The notes under the pieces are model-generated. The model searched no databases, had not been told where the DNA came from, and worked only from the letters and a program-made list of their open reading frames with translations. A DNA stretch of 64,000 nt, taken from Candidatus Zixiibacteriota bacterium. Its GTDB lineage: Bacteria > Zixibacteria > MSB-5A5 > GN15 > FEB-12. Where the stretch lies: NCBI GenBank assembly GCA_019038695.1, contig JAHOYZ010000007.1, positions 287,724 to 351,723 on the forward strand, written 5' to 3'. Below, one piece after another: positions 7,396-18,684 of this stretch (position 1 is its first letter; each line of letters starts with the position of its first letter). A program made the translations under genes and the position numbers.

Positions 7396-10122
7396 GTGAA
7401 CCCAAGTGGCATTAAATGCACTTTGGCAATCTGTCTGATTGGAATCGGTCTGATCGTGATGAACGGTCAGGCAAAGACAGGAAAAACTGTCAGAGAGACA
7501 TCGGTTCAACTAAGTCCTCGACCGTTGCCGACAAAACCATTGACGACAAGCATTTCTCCCCAATCATCGATATCTCATGTTGTAGTGAAATTTCATGATG
7601 ACCTCTCAGTGCGAACCGGTTCAGACCGTTTATTCTCTAAATCAGGTGCCCCGCTTGCGACCGCGGAAAATCTCCTCCAGCCATATCTGGGCACGCCTCG
7701 TTTCCGACGTCTGCTAAGTGGTGTAGCCGAGGACAGGCTCGATCAGATCCGGTCCAGCCTCCAGTTATCATCGAAACACGCCTTGGCCGATATGAACGCC
7801 TACTTCCGAATCGCCGTGTCTGATCATACAGAAGCGGAACTCTTGATCAACAGCTTGAATGCTCTTGATGAAGTAGAACTGGCCTATTTCGAACCCGTAC
7901 CAGAACCGGCAGGAGATATTGCTCCCCCGACGTCGGACTGGGTCCCCTATCAGGACTACCGAGAGGCGGCGCCGGACGGTGTTGATGCCGATTACGCCAA
8001 CACTTTGCCCGGAGGTGATGGCGCCGGAGTCAGAATCATTGATGTAGAAGGCGGCTGGCAGGATACACACGAAGACCTCGATGCTGCTCTTGGCGGTCTG
8101 ATCGCCGGTTCCCCGGTCAACGATCCTTCCTGGCGCAACCACGGCACGGCGGTTATTGGAGTGATGATTGCCGGAGACAACGGTTATGGCGTTACCGGTA
8201 TTTGCCCCGGAGCAGATATTAACATGGTTTCGGTAGGTACAATTGGAACTGCCGAAGCACTATGGACCGCCGCGGACAATCTTGAGGCCGGAGATATAAT
8301 GCTGATTGAGCTTCATGCGGCAGGTCCTCGTTACAATTTTCAGAGCCGTCCCGATCAGCTCGGGTACATTTGCATGGAGTATTGGCAGGCCAATTTTGAC
8401 GCCATCCAGTACGCCTGGGCCAAGGGTGTAGTTGTGATTGAGGCGGGCGGCAATGGGGCCGAGGATTTCGACGACTATGCCATGTACGGTTCACTGTTCG
8501 ACACGACTTACCGAAACTCCCATGCCATAATTGTAGGCGCCGGGTATCCAGCCTCATCGCCAACCAATCTCGAGCGGCAAGGGTTCTCCAACTATGGAGA
8601 GCGAGTCAACCTTCAGGGCTATGGCTCAGGCGTCTATACCACCGGCTATGGTGACCTCTTCGATGCTGGAGGTGATGAAAACCAATATTACACGTCCTCA
8701 TTCGGCGGTACTTCCTCAGCATCGCCTATTATCACCGGGGCGTCGGCCTGCCTACAGGGGTACTATGAAGCAACCTTTGGCACTCCCATGACTTCCGACC
8801 AGATTCGCGATGTTCTTGTATCGACAGGCACAGAGCAACTGGGCGACACATCGGAACACATCGGACCGCGCCCCGACCTGCTGGCTGCTTTTGCAGTCCT
8901 GACCGGACCACCGTCGCTCTACGTCGATCCGTTGCTGCTTGACACTACACTTGCTGAAGGTGCTATGGCAACGATGTCAATCTGGATTCACAATCGATCA
9001 TCTAGCATAGCTCTCGATTTTTCCATTGTTGATAATGACTCACTGGAAAAATACGTCGATGACAACTGGCTGACAGCCTGGCCGATTTCGGGAACAGTGG
9101 GTGTTCTGGACTCAGTAGCGATTGATGTCTCTCTGGATGCGTCCGTCATCGAAGATCGCATTCGAGCCTATTCTGGAGCTCTGGAAATAACCTGGGGACC
9201 GAGCGGGGGAACGCTTGACTCTCTTTCCTTATTGCCGGTCTTCCTGGAGATTCCATGTAATGATACGACGTATGCTTCGGTATCATCAGATGAACCTGAG
9301 GGACCAGTATTCCAATGGATATCTGCCCGGGATAATGGTTTCAGGGTGCCAAATTCATCCTTCTATAATTCCACGACCAATCCCAACGATGATGGCACGA
9401 CTGGTCCGTGGGACATTGGCTTTGAATTCCCATTCTATGACTCATTCTACAATGAAGTTTTCATCGGCGTCAATGGAGCTATCTCGTTTGTCGATTCCAA
9501 TGTCAATGTCAATGGCTATTTCTCACCCTTCGAACTACCCGGCACACCGATCACTACCCTCATCGCCCCCTTGTACGCTGACCTGATTTTTGACTGGGAT
9601 TGGGTAACGGGCAGCGGATTGTACTTGTACCGCAGTCCTGTTGGCGACACGCTGGTGATTCAGTGGTATCACCCGGCAAACTTCAATCAAGTCGGCGACA
9701 CAACTATGAACTTCGAGATTATCCTGACTGGTCGAGGTGAGATCGTTTTTCAGTACAATAACCTTGGCACAAGTGGACTCGAAATGAGTGCTTTGGTAGG
9801 TGTTTCCGATGAAGATTGTCGTGCCCTGAGTCACTATAACGGCGGGGACCCAATTGAGCATCAGATCTCAAATAGTGATGCAGTGTGGTTCCACAATACA
9901 ACTTACGTCTGGATTCAGGCTGGCGACATGGACGGTTTCCCCGATTTGAACGTGGCCGACCTGACTTACCTTGTCTCGTTCCTATTCACCGGCGGGCCTG
10001 ATCCAATCCCGTATGCCGCCGGCAACGTCGATTGTGTGGGTGATAACAACATCGCCGATTTGACCTGGCTGGTTGCCTTTCTCTTCACCGGTGGCCCGGC
10101 GCCGTGCTATTACATTCAGTAG
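7396..10122 (+). CDS. secreted subtilisin-like (S8) serine peptidase with C-terminal dockerin-like module
   Basis: A 908-residue exported protein. The N-terminus MNPSGIKCTLAICLIGIGL is a signal peptide. Residues about 50-170 look like an inhibitor propeptide. The catalytic triad is Asp216 (RIIDVEGGW), His249 (NHGTAVIGVMIA) and Ser440 (GGTSSASP), with an oxyanion Asn in EAGGNGAED. Beta-rich domains follow. The last 70 residues hold two LTYLVSFLFTGG / LTWLVAFLFTGG motifs with Asp/Asn-rich loops, a type-I dockerin-like calcium module. Such modules normally dock onto cohesin-bearing partners; no cohesin is visible in this window. The start is GTG, preceded by GGAGG four bases upstream. It is convergent with the next large gene. 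Confidence 0.93.
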   Translation: MNPSGIKCTLAICLIGIGLIVMNGQAKTGKTVRETSVQLSPRPLPTKPLTTSISPQSSISHVVVKFHDDLSVRTGSDRLFSKSGAPLATAENLLQPYLGTPRFRRLLSGVAEDRLDQIRSSLQLSSKHALADMNAYFRIAVSDHTEAELLINSLNALDEVELAYFEPVPEPAGDIAPPTSDWVPYQDYREAAPDGVDADYANTLPGGDGAGVRIIDVEGGWQDTHEDLDAALGGLIAGSPVNDPSWRNHGTAVIGVMIAGDNGYGVTGICPGADINMVSVGTIGTAEALWTAADNLEAGDIMLIELHAAGPRYNFQSRPDQLGYICMEYWQANFDAIQYAWAKGVVVIEAGGNGAEDFDDYAMYGSLFDTTYRNSHAIIVGAGYPASSPTNLERQGFSNYGERVNLQGYGSGVYTTGYGDLFDAGGDENQYYTSSFGGTSSASPIITGASACLQGYYEATFGTPMTSDQIRDVLVSTGTEQLGDTSEHIGPRPDLLAAFAVLTGPPSLYVDPLLLDTTLAEGAMATMSIWIHNRSSSIALDFSIVDNDSLEKYVDDNWLTAWPISGTVGVLDSVAIDVSLDASVIEDRIRAYSGALEITWGPSGGTLDSLSLLPVFLEIPCNDTTYASVSSDEPEGPVFQWISARDNGFRVPNSSFYNSTTNPNDDGTTGPWDIGFEFPFYDSFYNEVFIGVNGAISFVDSNVNVNGYFSPFELPGTPITTLIAPLYADLIFDWDWVTGSGLYLYRSPVGDTLVIQWYHPANFNQVGDTTMNFEIILTGRGEIVFQYNNLGTSGLEMSALVGVSDEDCRALSHYNGGDPIEHQISNSDAVWFHNTTYVWIQAGDMDGFPDLNVADLTYLVSFLFTGGPDPIPYAAGNVDCVGDNNIADLTWLVAFLFTGGPAPCYYIQ

Positions 10123-10224
10123 GTATTACTCTTCGATTCAATGCCTTGTTGTGGTAGGTTTTGGACTAAGTCACGGTAAGGCTGGATCCACGTGCTCTCG
10201 CTCCCAGTGGACACAGAATGATCA

Positions 10225-10262
10225 TAAAAGAGAACGGCCACCCTCAGGTGCGGAGTGGCCGT
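10225..10262 (-). terminator. terminator of the TSP3/VCBS repeat-protein gene
   Basis: On the minus strand ACGGCCAC pairs with GTGGCCGT and is followed by TTCTCTTTT. It starts 28 nt after the TAG of the leftward gene. It shares its core GCCACTCC with the two hairpins at 18032 and 23408. Confidence 0.75.
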
Positions 10263-10290
10263 CAAGCTATCTACTCAGTATTACGGATTC

Positions 10291-13200
10291 CTACCAACAA
10301 ACACCAGGTGCGCTGCCCCCGGTAAACAGATAGGATACCAGTTGGGTCAGATCAGCAATATCTATCTCTCCACCAGATTCAGAAGTTATTCCATCGACAT
10401 TGCTTTCAGGCGAACAGGGTGGTGGCGGTCCGCCAGTGAACAAATAGGCAACCAGGTAGGTCAGGTCAGCAATATTGACTTCGCCGATATTATCGACATT
10501 ACCGCGAAGACCCTCACAACAACCCGTTCCTGCTATGTACGCCGCAAAGGTTCGCGACCAGTATGACCACTCCGAACCATCGAAACTACGAACTCGCCAG
10601 TAGAATACCGAATCACTGCCCAAACTCGACTCTGGTATGTAGTAAGATTTCGTGACAGTGTCAGTATCGTATAGCGGTGATCTGAAATCGTAGTAAGGAT
10701 CAAGCTGGAAGTGATACTTCTCAATCCCGGTCGGATCGATAAGGCGGTTCCACGCAAATCCTGGCAGGTTGGTATTAATCGCCTGACCATTCGGCGGTAT
10801 CATCGATGACACTTCCTCGACTGTGTAATAGAACGTAAACCACGGTTCATTACTCTCCAGCTTGGTTGCCTTCTTCACCATATCATCGTTATAATTATTG
10901 AATATGTTCATCTGCTGAGAACCATTGATCCGAATCCCTCCCGAAACCAAAATGTCACCTCCCGGATCAGCCCCAGGTTCAAGATCAATGTAAATCTCGT
11001 ATTCACCCAACATCAGATTGTAGTCCACCAGTTGTTCATCGAGCGTCCCATCCTGGTCAACATCAACCTGCCACGCATCACCACCGGCAAGTGTCTGGAA
11101 GTCGAGCGATAATTCATATCCCAGCGGGTTAATCAACGTCAGGGTCACTTCATCGTAGCCGGTGATGACCATCTCGTCCTCAAGAATCTCCTCGTCCGGC
11201 AACTCACTAAAACCAAGAATGATTACTCCCTCTTCAACCGCACCGGAAACAAAGTCCGGCTGACCGTCACGATCAAGATCAGCCGTCGCCAACGCATAGG
11301 TAATCCCCGATTCAGGATCAAATGGAATCACATCCGGATCACTGAATATCCCGCTACCGTCACCCCAGAAAAGCAACAACTCCAGGTTCGTGCCATCGAC
11401 CACCATAATGTCCAGTTGCTGGTCGCGGTTGATATCGGCCAGACTAACATGATGAGCAATGCCGGAGATAAACAGACTGTCGGTACGATTCATACCGCCG
11501 TATCCATCGCCAAGGGCAACCTTCACCACCGACTGTTCAGTACCGTCAACATTCGGCGTCACTACTACTATATCCCAGTAACCATCGTGGCTGAGGTCAG
11601 CAACACCCTGGGAGGGTGGTACCTCCAACGTTGGTAGGCCAACAAACATGGCTGACGCTCGATCGAAATCACCGGCTTTGTTGTTTATCATAACCTTGGC
11701 TGAATCGTCCTCGATAATCAATAGATCGTCGAAACCATCGGCGTTGAAATCAACCGCCTCAACAGCAATAGCCGTCATGGAAACTATGTGAGCGTCACCC
11801 AGGTCACCCGTACCGTCACCATAGAAGACGATATCAGGACCTACAAACAGGTCATTGAAATCATCATCATTGAAATACCCCATAGCTGACACCGGAACTT
11901 CTGAACGACCTTTCGGGCCGGAGGGAACCAACGATGTGTCCGGAATGAACTGTCGGTTGTTATTATTACGAAGGACAAACACCGTGTCCGGTTTGACCGC
12001 GATGATATCAGGTAGCGTGTCACCATTGAAGAATCCAACCATCAGGTCGGCCCCGGCGATCGACAGATGGTCCACCGCAGTCTCAAGCGCACCTCCCGGC
12101 AAACCCCACGATACCAACAGTGCCGGGTGGCTCAAACCAACATAAGCGATGTCCATATTGTTATCGCGGTCGAGATCCATCACGACCATGTCATACATCT
12201 GGGCCGAATCTTCCGTCGTAACATCATAGGAAACATCGCAGGCATCACCTATACCGTCAATATCGGTGTCCTCCTGCCCGGGATTGTAAGTGTAGGGGCA
12301 GTTGTCACAGGCATCAGCTGTACCATCTACATCAGAATCTGCCTGATCGGGATTATAGTCAGTGGGACAGTTGTCGCAGGCGTCGGCAATGCCGTCATAA
12401 TCGGCATCATACTGGTATACCGTAAAATAGTCATACTTGGCCCAGGAGTCTCCAGTACTTACATCAGCCTTAAATGCAACCAGTCCAATCTTGGTCGGAG
12501 TAAAGTTGAGGTCAGGTATCTCTCGATGAAATGTCCAGTCATCTCCCAGAGAGCTGTAAAATAAGGTGGCACTGGTGCCCACTTTCTGTATACGTAAGAA
12601 CCCTGATCCTATACTTTCAGCAGGACCATTGACAGCGTCGGGGTTGCCGCTTACTTCCCACACACTCTGTATTCCATTTGGGCCCGGATTGTTCAAGGAA
12701 AAACGCAAGTAGTTATTATCATCCTGATACAGAAGAATTTCGGCCTGGTGATCTACAGACTCGAAATATACATCAAGTTTGGCCTCAATCGCATAGTCCC
12801 CTTCGGGTACGTCACGCAATAGAAGGTTATTACAACTGTTGTTGGTGCTCCACAGGTCACCAAGCTCCAGGTCAATAACCAACCTGCTGGAATCATCAAG
12901 ACTCCATGTTCCTGGGTTTTCTCTCACCCACGACCAGCCAGAACCAAGTTCCCCGTCGAAATCAAAAGTAACTGGTTGTGGGCTTTCCGGGCAGGGATCA
13001 CAGACATCACCAAGTCCATCACTATCGATGTCTTCCTGACCCGGATTGTACGTATTCGGGCAGTTGTCGCACAAATCAGCAATGCCATCCTCATCTGTGT
13101 CGGCAACGCCGTTGTGGCGGAAAAACGTCCATTTAGTAGTCGCATGTTGTGAGGATCCAGTTTGGTCGTCGCCCCAACCGAACACCGCTTCTTCAGGCCA

Positions 13201-14730
13201 TGAGGCATAATAGAACGTGTTGCCGGACAGCGTCAAAAGGTTGTCACGATACACCCGAAAATCGCCTGTACTTGTAACTTCTATCCGATATAAATGGAGA
13301 CTGTCGTCAGTGTCGATAACTTTGGAATCCCCTTTTGTATTTATATCCTCCAGAATGAATATCTCATCCTGCCCAATCCAGAGGTAGTTTCCATATCTAC
13401 CGCCGCTTAGTACGGGCACCGCACAGGCAGTACGGATAGGATTTGTATGCGTTCCTGAGACGTATCTAAGCCCGAATTCGATTACCAGTGTGTCAGGTAT
13501 TACTAAATCCGGTTCCCATAGACGATAAACCATTGTTTCGGAATCTTGGGAGGTTGTGAGAACAAGAGTATCACCATCCAGATATGGGACTTCTGTGTCG
13601 GCGGTATTTTCGAGCGACCACTCAGGACATGCTTCATTAGGTAGCTGCCCTGAGGAACCATCCCACTCTGCGATGAGATCAACTTCACAGGCATCCCCCC
13701 AGCCATCACCGTCGCTGTCCTCCTGACCGGGATTATAGGTGAAGGGACAGTTGTCGTCGGCGTCGGCGGTTCCGTCGCCATCGGTGTCAGGTTGTACTGT
13801 CAGGTTTATCGTGACATACTGCGGCGAATTTGCGGCGTTTGTCGAGGTGATGGTCACGGTGTCGATATAGAAACCGGAGCTTAGCGCTGTGATATCAACG
13901 GCACAGTCTACGACAGAGGGAGTCGTTGTGACACTAGGTGTCGGTGTCAGCCATGCTTCGCTGTTGGAGACGGAGAACGCAATCGGGCCACCGTCGGAAT
14001 TGACAGAAAAACTCTGAGTGTTGGGGTTGGCGCCGCCTTCAATGGTATTGAAATTCAGCATTATGGGATCGACAAGAAGATTAGGATTGAGCTCGCTAAC
14101 AGTAAGTGCCCCTACAAAATGGGGATAGAAAATATTCTGCGGTTCAATCAATTCCACAAACGCCCAATCCGTTGCTACGCTGTAGGTTATCGTGTCAAAT
14201 GTGACACTGTCACTTCCCGTCCAACCAGTAGCTGTGAAATAGTAACTTGCCCAGAACCTGCGGCCACCGGCATCCGCCGGTATGTAATATGACATCGCTG
14301 CTGCACCAAGTAAGAAACGCTGATTGGTGTTGGTAATATTAATATCGTCATCTTCGAAAACGTATGGACCAAACTCAAAGGGGGTAATGAGCGATGAGAC
14401 TTCGACACTATCCATCTGCAACTTGGGATTGTCCCAAGTTATACCCATTGAGAGACCTTTTAGGTTCTCGTCTGAGAAAGCATAGATGTCCAAACGTAAT
14501 TCTCCGGGAATAGCCCAGTGCACAAATTCAACTGTATCCGGTATTCCCGGATCACCGGACAAACCATCATTAGCCCCAGAAACACTTGTTTCGCCATAGA
14601 CGCGAGATGTTGGTTCGTAGGTGCCAACGACTTCTGAGCCACGATCGCCATCAAGAAGGTCGGCAGCGGTAAGCATAGATACTGCGGCCACGGTTAGTAC
14701 AATAATCCGTGTCACTTGCAATCGGTACAT
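10291..14730 (-). CDS. very large secreted TSP3/VCBS-repeat protein with dockerin-like C-terminus
   Basis: A 1479-residue protein of unknown precise role. Signal peptide [19 protein letters not shown]. Residues about 215-313 resemble a BACON-like beta domain. Thrombospondin type-3 calcium motifs ([13 protein letters not shown]) occur near 318-350, 547-577 and 773-830, separated by two LamG-like jelly-roll segments. Residues about 830-1150 form VCBS/FG-GAP-type repeats ([41 protein letters not shown]). A fibronectin-like domain follows ([15 protein letters not shown]). The end has two [18 protein letters not shown] dockerin halves. This is a calcium-rich adhesin or structural exoprotein rather than an obvious enzyme. 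Ribosome site AGGGAGAA six bases before ATG. It is divergent from the M28 peptidase gene. Confidence 0.9.
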   Translation of the reverse strand: MYRLQVTRIIVLTVAAVSMLTAADLLDGDRGSEVVGTYEPTSRVYGETSVSGANDGLSGDPGIPDTVEFVHWAIPGELRLDIYAFSDENLKGLSMGITWDNPKLQMDSVEVSSLITPFEFGPYVFEDDDINITNTNQRFLLGAAAMSYYIPADAGGRRFWASYYFTATGWTGSDSVTFDTITYSVATDWAFVELIEPQNIFYPHFVGALTVSELNPNLLVDPIMLNFNTIEGGANPNTQSFSVNSDGGPIAFSVSNSEAWLTPTPSVTTTPSVVDCAVDITALSSGFYIDTVTITSTNAANSPQYVTINLTVQPDTDGDGTADADDNCPFTYNPGQEDSDGDGWGDACEVDLIAEWDGSSGQLPNEACPEWSLENTADTEVPYLDGDTLVLTTSQDSETMVYRLWEPDLVIPDTLVIEFGLRYVSGTHTNPIRTACAVPVLSGGRYGNYLWIGQDEIFILEDINTKGDSKVIDTDDSLHLYRIEVTSTGDFRVYRDNLLTLSGNTFYYASWPEEAVFGWGDDQTGSSQHATTKWTFFRHNGVADTDEDGIADLCDNCPNTYNPGQEDIDSDGLGDVCDPCPESPQPVTFDFDGELGSGWSWVRENPGTWSLDDSSRLVIDLELGDLWSTNNSCNNLLLRDVPEGDYAIEAKLDVYFESVDHQAEILLYQDDNNYLRFSLNNPGPNGIQSVWEVSGNPDAVNGPAESIGSGFLRIQKVGTSATLFYSSLGDDWTFHREIPDLNFTPTKIGLVAFKADVSTGDSWAKYDYFTVYQYDADYDGIADACDNCPTDYNPDQADSDVDGTADACDNCPYTYNPGQEDTDIDGIGDACDVSYDVTTEDSAQMYDMVVMDLDRDNNMDIAYVGLSHPALLVSWGLPGGALETAVDHLSIAGADLMVGFFNGDTLPDIIAVKPDTVFVLRNNNNRQFIPDTSLVPSGPKGRSEVPVSAMGYFNDDDFNDLFVGPDIVFYGDGTGDLGDAHIVSMTAIAVEAVDFNADGFDDLLIIEDDSAKVMINNKAGDFDRASAMFVGLPTLEVPPSQGVADLSHDGYWDIVVVTPNVDGTEQSVVKVALGDGYGGMNRTDSLFISGIAHHVSLADINRDQQLDIMVVDGTNLELLLFWGDGSGIFSDPDVIPFDPESGITYALATADLDRDGQPDFVSGAVEEGVIILGFSELPDEEILEDEMVITGYDEVTLTLINPLGYELSLDFQTLAGGDAWQVDVDQDGTLDEQLVDYNLMLGEYEIYIDLEPGADPGGDILVSGGIRINGSQQMNIFNNYNDDMVKKATKLESNEPWFTFYYTVEEVSSMIPPNGQAINTNLPGFAWNRLIDPTGIEKYHFQLDPYYDFRSPLYDTDTVTKSYYIPESSLGSDSVFYWRVRSFDGSEWSYWSRTFAAYIAGTGCCEGLRGNVDNIGEVNIADLTYLVAYLFTGGPPPPCSPESNVDGITSESGGEIDIADLTQLVSYLFTGGSAPGVCW

Positions 14731-14846
14731 ATCAATTCTCCCTTACGAAGAAGATGTGTATTGCGCCTTATGTTTTTTTACCTGGAACTTATGGGTAAGT
14801 TGTCGCCCGGCGACAACCCCGTCCACCCCATAGCCCCATAATAATC

Positions 14847-14875
14847 AATATAGACGATATTATATGTATTGTCAA
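14847..14875 (-). promoter_or_regulatory. sigma-70-like promoter for the TSP3/VCBS gene
   Basis: On the minus strand TTGACA (14875-14870), a 17-bp spacer, then TATATT (14852-14847). This is close to consensus and about 115 bp before the ATG. Confidence 0.6.
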
Positions 14876-14904
14876 GGCATACGCGTGACTCTGTGGCTTC
14901 AAAC

Positions 14905-14932
14905 TTGACATTTTATCTCATTGGAGTATATT
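14905..14932 (+). promoter_or_regulatory. sigma-70-like promoter for the M28 peptidase gene
   Basis: TTGACA at 14905-14910, 16-bp spacer, TATATT at 14927-14932. It lies back to back with the leftward promoter 30 bp away, so the two exoprotein genes may share control. It also rules out the upstream ATG at 14921 as the start. Confidence 0.6.
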
Positions 14933-15001
14933 TCGAGCTATACTTCTAGGTGCTCAGATTGTAATACTCAGCGCATCACTGAATCGAATGGAGGAACATC
15001 G

Positions 15002-18001
15002 ATGTCCAGTCACAAACAGCTCGGCCAAACAAATTCACTTATGATGCTCATCTTTTCAGCAGCCGCCCTAGTGTTCATTGTCAGTGCAGGCGCGATGGCT
15101 GACGATTTGTATCAAGTGACCATCAACAGCGAAGCCGACGAGGGTCTTCTGGTAGAAACTCAGGCCGAAGCAATCATCCGCCTGGATAACAGCTACTTGG
15201 TTCTTGCCGATACCGAAGCAGCTGAGGCTCTACAGAACTCGACCCTGGAAATTCAGTTTGTGGCTGCTGGCCACCAGAGGTCTCGCCTGGCTCTGGACGG
15301 TCGGATAGACGAGGCCAACCTTGAGCGCTATCCGTTGGTTTTTCAAAAGGACCAACTCAGGCTGTATGAGGTTGACCTGGGCGCTCTCTACGCCGCTGGC
15401 GAAATGCCTGAACTCCACCCTCTGCGCGAGAAGCCGCTGAGAATCTTCTACAAAGCAGCGCGCAAAGCCCGTCCTCGGACCGACCGTACTATGATGGACC
15501 TTGAATCCCTGATAAGTCTCGTAAGCCAGGATTCATTGTACTCTTATGACTCGGTGCTCCAATCCTATCCACCCCGGTTGACAGGATCGACAGCTAATTA
15601 CGCCTCGCGCGATTGGATTGCTGCTAAGTTTTCCTCCTTTGGGTACGATTCGGTAGTTATCGACAGCTTCGTAGCCAGCATCAGCGGTACCCCCACCGAG
15701 TGTCAGAATGTCCTGGCCTACAAGATCGGAACGCGGTTCCCTAACCACCAGATCATCGTCGGCGCTCACCGCGACGCTGTGTCCGGATCGCCCGGGGCCG
15801 ATGACAATGGTTCCGGTACATCCGGGGTGTTGGAAATGGCCCGCATCCTGCAGGATATCGAGACCGACATGACATTCGTTTTCGCTACTTTTGACGCTGA
15901 AGAACAGGGACTGCACGGCTCCTGGCATTTCGCCGATGAAGCGGTCGCCAATGGTGACAGTATTGTCTACATGTTTAACATGGACATGATCGGCTTCCAG
16001 GATAATGACGCCGAAGTAACCGTTTATCACAGCTCTGACGTTACCTACTCGCAAGTCTACAACGACCTGTCCGATTCCCTGTTGAGTCTTACGGGGCACC
16101 TATCGGGGACATCCGCGCAGTCGGATCACTACCCTTTCCAGCAGAACGGCTATGACGTGACCTTCATCATCGAGTACATCTTCTCCTCGGTTTACCACAC
16201 TTACCAGGATAGTACATCTTGGATGAGCTTTCCGTACATGACAAAGCTGGTCAAGTCCGGCCTGGCCACGTGTTACTATCTCAACGCCACTGAAGGACCC
16301 CGTCCGGGGCTCGTCTTCACTTACCCGGGTGGTCTTCCAGAGCTCCTTTCGCCACTAACGCCCACGACCTTCGAAGTGGTCGTGACGCCGACTTATGGTG
16401 GAACGCAAGTCTCAGGTAGTGGACAACTGCACTATTCTGTGGACGGTGACGCTTACACTTCAATCCCCATGGTTGAAACCTCACCCGATCACTACGACGC
16501 CACCCTGCCGGTTTTCGTTTGCTACAGTCGCGTGGATTTCTATGTCACTGCCAACGAAGCCACGGAAGGGACCATTACGGACCCGGCCTTCGGGGGCAGC
16601 TATCAAGCTGTAGTGGCTGACAGCACCATCGTGGCGATAGAGGATGATTTCGAAACCGATCAAGGCTGGTCGACCGAGATTCTGGGTGCCAGTAGTGGTT
16701 ACTGGCAACGCGGCGTACCGGTCAACGATCCCGGCTGGGCGTACGATCCCGCCACCGATGGCGACGGCAGCGGGCAGTGTTACCTGACCGAAAATCAGTA
16801 CGGTAATTCCGATGTGGACGAAGGGGCTGTCAGGCTGACCTCGCCCGTTTTCGACATGTCGGCCGGCAACAGTACCGTTGAGTATGATTATTTCCTCAAC
16901 CTGACCAATACAGGTGGTGGTGTGGACCATTTGCTGGTGGAGGCTAACGACGGTACGGGCTGGGTCGAGGTGACCCGCCATATTACCAGTGGCGGTCTTA
17001 ACTGGCGACATAACAGCATCACCGACGCTGACATCCTCGGCGTGGGGCTGAGCCTCACGGCGACCATGCAGATAAGGTTCACGGTCAATGACGCCGACCC
17101 ACAGAGTATTGTCGAAGCAGGTATAGATGGCTTCTCAGCCGTCACGTATGCCTGTGAAGACAACCCGGACCTTGATGGAGACGGGGTCGTCAATGAGGAA
17201 GACAATTGTCCCAATGATCCTAATCCGGGACAAGAAGATGGTGACGAAGACGGTGTGGGCGACATTTGTGACAATTGCCCCAACGATCCCAATCCGGGAC
17301 AAGAAGATAGTGACGAAGACGGCGTGGGCGACATTTGTGACAATTGCCCTACAAATGCGAATACTAATCAACAAAATTTAGACGGCGATAGCTACGGCGA
17401 CATTTGCGATAACTGCCCCAATGTTGACAATGAAGAACAGGCCGATAGTGATAGTGACAATGTGGGTAATGTTTGCGACAATTGTCCGGATGTATCTAAT
17501 GAAGACCAAACCAATGACGATAGTGATTCATTTGGGAATGCTTGCGATAACTGTCCGGACTCAGCCAATGCTGATCAGTCTGATATAGACAGCGACACAG
17601 TAGGTGATGTTTGTGATAACTGTCCGGACTCAGTCAATGCTGATCAGACTGACGTAGATGGTGACCTTATTGGTGACGCATGCGACAACTGCCCGGATCA
17701 TCCTAACCCGGACCAGATCGATACCGATGGCGACGGAGTTGGAGATATATGCTGCTGTAGCGGTGACGGGATTCGGGGTAATGTTGATGGCATCATCACC
17801 CCTTCGGACGGACACATTGATATAGCCGACCTGACCTACCTCGTAGCCTATCTGTTCACCGGAGGGTCGGAACCGTCGTGTATCGACGAGGCCAATGTTG
17901 ATGGCATAACAGGTGACGGAGGTTCGATAGATATAGCCGACTTGACTTATCTGGTGGCATACCTATTCACCAGTGGACAACCACCAGTGGCCTGCCCGTA
18001 G
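15002..18001 (+). CDS. secreted M28-family zinc aminopeptidase with eight TSP3 repeats and dockerin-like C-terminus
   Basis: A 999-residue exported protein. The signal peptide ends near AGAMADD. The M28 domain (about 165-430) shows all five zinc ligands: His256 (GAHRDAV), Asp267 (GADDNGSG), Glu300-Glu301 (FDAEEQG), Asp328 (FNMDMIGF) and His376 (QSDHYPF). The family removes N-terminal amino acids from peptides. A beta domain (about 545-715, DFETDQGWSTE) follows. Eight 23-residue thrombospondin type-3 repeats come next. The end is a CCC-SGDG linker and two [11 protein letters not shown] dockerin halves. I start at ATG 15002 because TGGAGGAA lies just upstream and the promoter overlaps the longer frame. 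It likely works with the neighbouring subtilisin and C39-like proteins in extracellular protein breakdown (inference). Confidence 0.93.
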   Translation: MSSHKQLGQTNSLMMLIFSAAALVFIVSAGAMADDLYQVTINSEADEGLLVETQAEAIIRLDNSYLVLADTEAAEALQNSTLEIQFVAAGHQRSRLALDGRIDEANLERYPLVFQKDQLRLYEVDLGALYAAGEMPELHPLREKPLRIFYKAARKARPRTDRTMMDLESLISLVSQDSLYSYDSVLQSYPPRLTGSTANYASRDWIAAKFSSFGYDSVVIDSFVASISGTPTECQNVLAYKIGTRFPNHQIIVGAHRDAVSGSPGADDNGSGTSGVLEMARILQDIETDMTFVFATFDAEEQGLHGSWHFADEAVANGDSIVYMFNMDMIGFQDNDAEVTVYHSSDVTYSQVYNDLSDSLLSLTGHLSGTSAQSDHYPFQQNGYDVTFIIEYIFSSVYHTYQDSTSWMSFPYMTKLVKSGLATCYYLNATEGPRPGLVFTYPGGLPELLSPLTPTTFEVVVTPTYGGTQVSGSGQLHYSVDGDAYTSIPMVETSPDHYDATLPVFVCYSRVDFYVTANEATEGTITDPAFGGSYQAVVADSTIVAIEDDFETDQGWSTEILGASSGYWQRGVPVNDPGWAYDPATDGDGSGQCYLTENQYGNSDVDEGAVRLTSPVFDMSAGNSTVEYDYFLNLTNTGGGVDHLLVEANDGTGWVEVTRHITSGGLNWRHNSITDADILGVGLSLTATMQIRFTVNDADPQSIVEAGIDGFSAVTYACEDNPDLDGDGVVNEEDNCPNDPNPGQEDGDEDGVGDICDNCPNDPNPGQEDSDEDGVGDICDNCPTNANTNQQNLDGDSYGDICDNCPNVDNEEQADSDSDNVGNVCDNCPDVSNEDQTNDDSDSFGNACDNCPDSANADQSDIDSDTVGDVCDNCPDSVNADQTDVDGDLIGDACDNCPDHPNPDQIDTDGDGVGDICCCSGDGIRGNVDGIITPSDGHIDIADLTYLVAYLFTGGSEPSCIDEANVDGITGDGGSIDIADLTYLVAYLFTSGQPPVACP
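17201..17752 (+). repeat. eight tandem 69-bp units encoding thrombospondin type-3 repeats
   Basis: Each unit encodes 23 residues of the form DNCPxxxNxxQxDxDxDxxGDxC. The first two units (17201-17269 and 17270-17338) differ at only five third-position or near-silent sites. The later units are more diverged, so the first pair looks like the most recent duplication. Confidence 0.9.
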
Positions 18002-18031
18002 GAGTTACGTACAGACTTGATGATTGATTGG

Positions 18032-18066
18032 AACGGCCACTTCTCACACCGAGGAGTGGCTGTTTC
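18032..18066 (+). terminator. terminator of the M28 peptidase gene
   Basis: A 14-bp stem with two G-U pairs (AACGGCCACTTCTC with GAGGAGTGGCTGTT), loop ACACC, then TTC. It begins 31 bp after the stop and is near-identical in layout to the hairpin at 23408. Confidence 0.75.
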
Positions 18067-18594
18067 ATTGGACATATTATTGTATAGAGCCTTACCCCAC
18101 GGGTCTCTATTTAGCAATGTGATGGGACCACTATACGGGGTAGTACCCACCTTTGGGCGTAGATCATCGTCGTCTGGATGTCTAAATAGCTCACTTGTTT
18201 CTCGGTTAGTAATTTGACAATGCCTGTTTTGGATGAGCGGAAATTAAAAAAACCGCTTGCGCTATCACCGTAAGATAACTAAATTATCAATACATTATGA
18301 CAGAGTGTGGCAGGGTTTCTTACTCTCTTCCTTCGCTTTCGCCTCCGATTTGACCTCAATGTTTCGGGGGAGAGAGAAGCCCAAGGTACTAACATTATTG
18401 AAATGGATAACCTAGGATAGACATGCTTTCTGCGCGTGAGAACCATTTTGTACTGTTTTTGTGCGTGTCTTCAATTATCCGGGTACTGCGCTACATTATG
18501 AACAGGGAGAATTGTTATACAGCTTAGTTGATATCTCTCGGGAGAACGCATTGGAAACCAAATTGACAAGTATCATCTGTATACTCTCGCTTGC

Positions 18595-18625
18595 TTGTTT
18601 TTCTGTCAGCGAGACAGAAAAACAA
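18595..18625. repeat. perfect inverted repeat, 13-bp stem
   Basis: TTGTTTTTCTGTC, loop AGCGA, GACAGAAAAACAA. It could be a transcript hairpin or a protein-binding palindrome. It has no T-tract after it in the plus direction. Confidence 0.7.
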
Positions 18626-18658
18626 ACGACAACTGAGGCAGTTATTGATCAAGATTCC

Positions 18659-18684
18659 GCCGCCCCAAACATGGGCGGCTTTTT
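18659..18684 (+). terminator. orphan rho-independent terminator
   Basis: GCCGCCC, loop CAAACAT, GGGCGGC, then TTTTT. It is the canonical shape on the plus strand but has no recognised gene in front of it since the terminator at 18032. Confidence 0.7.
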
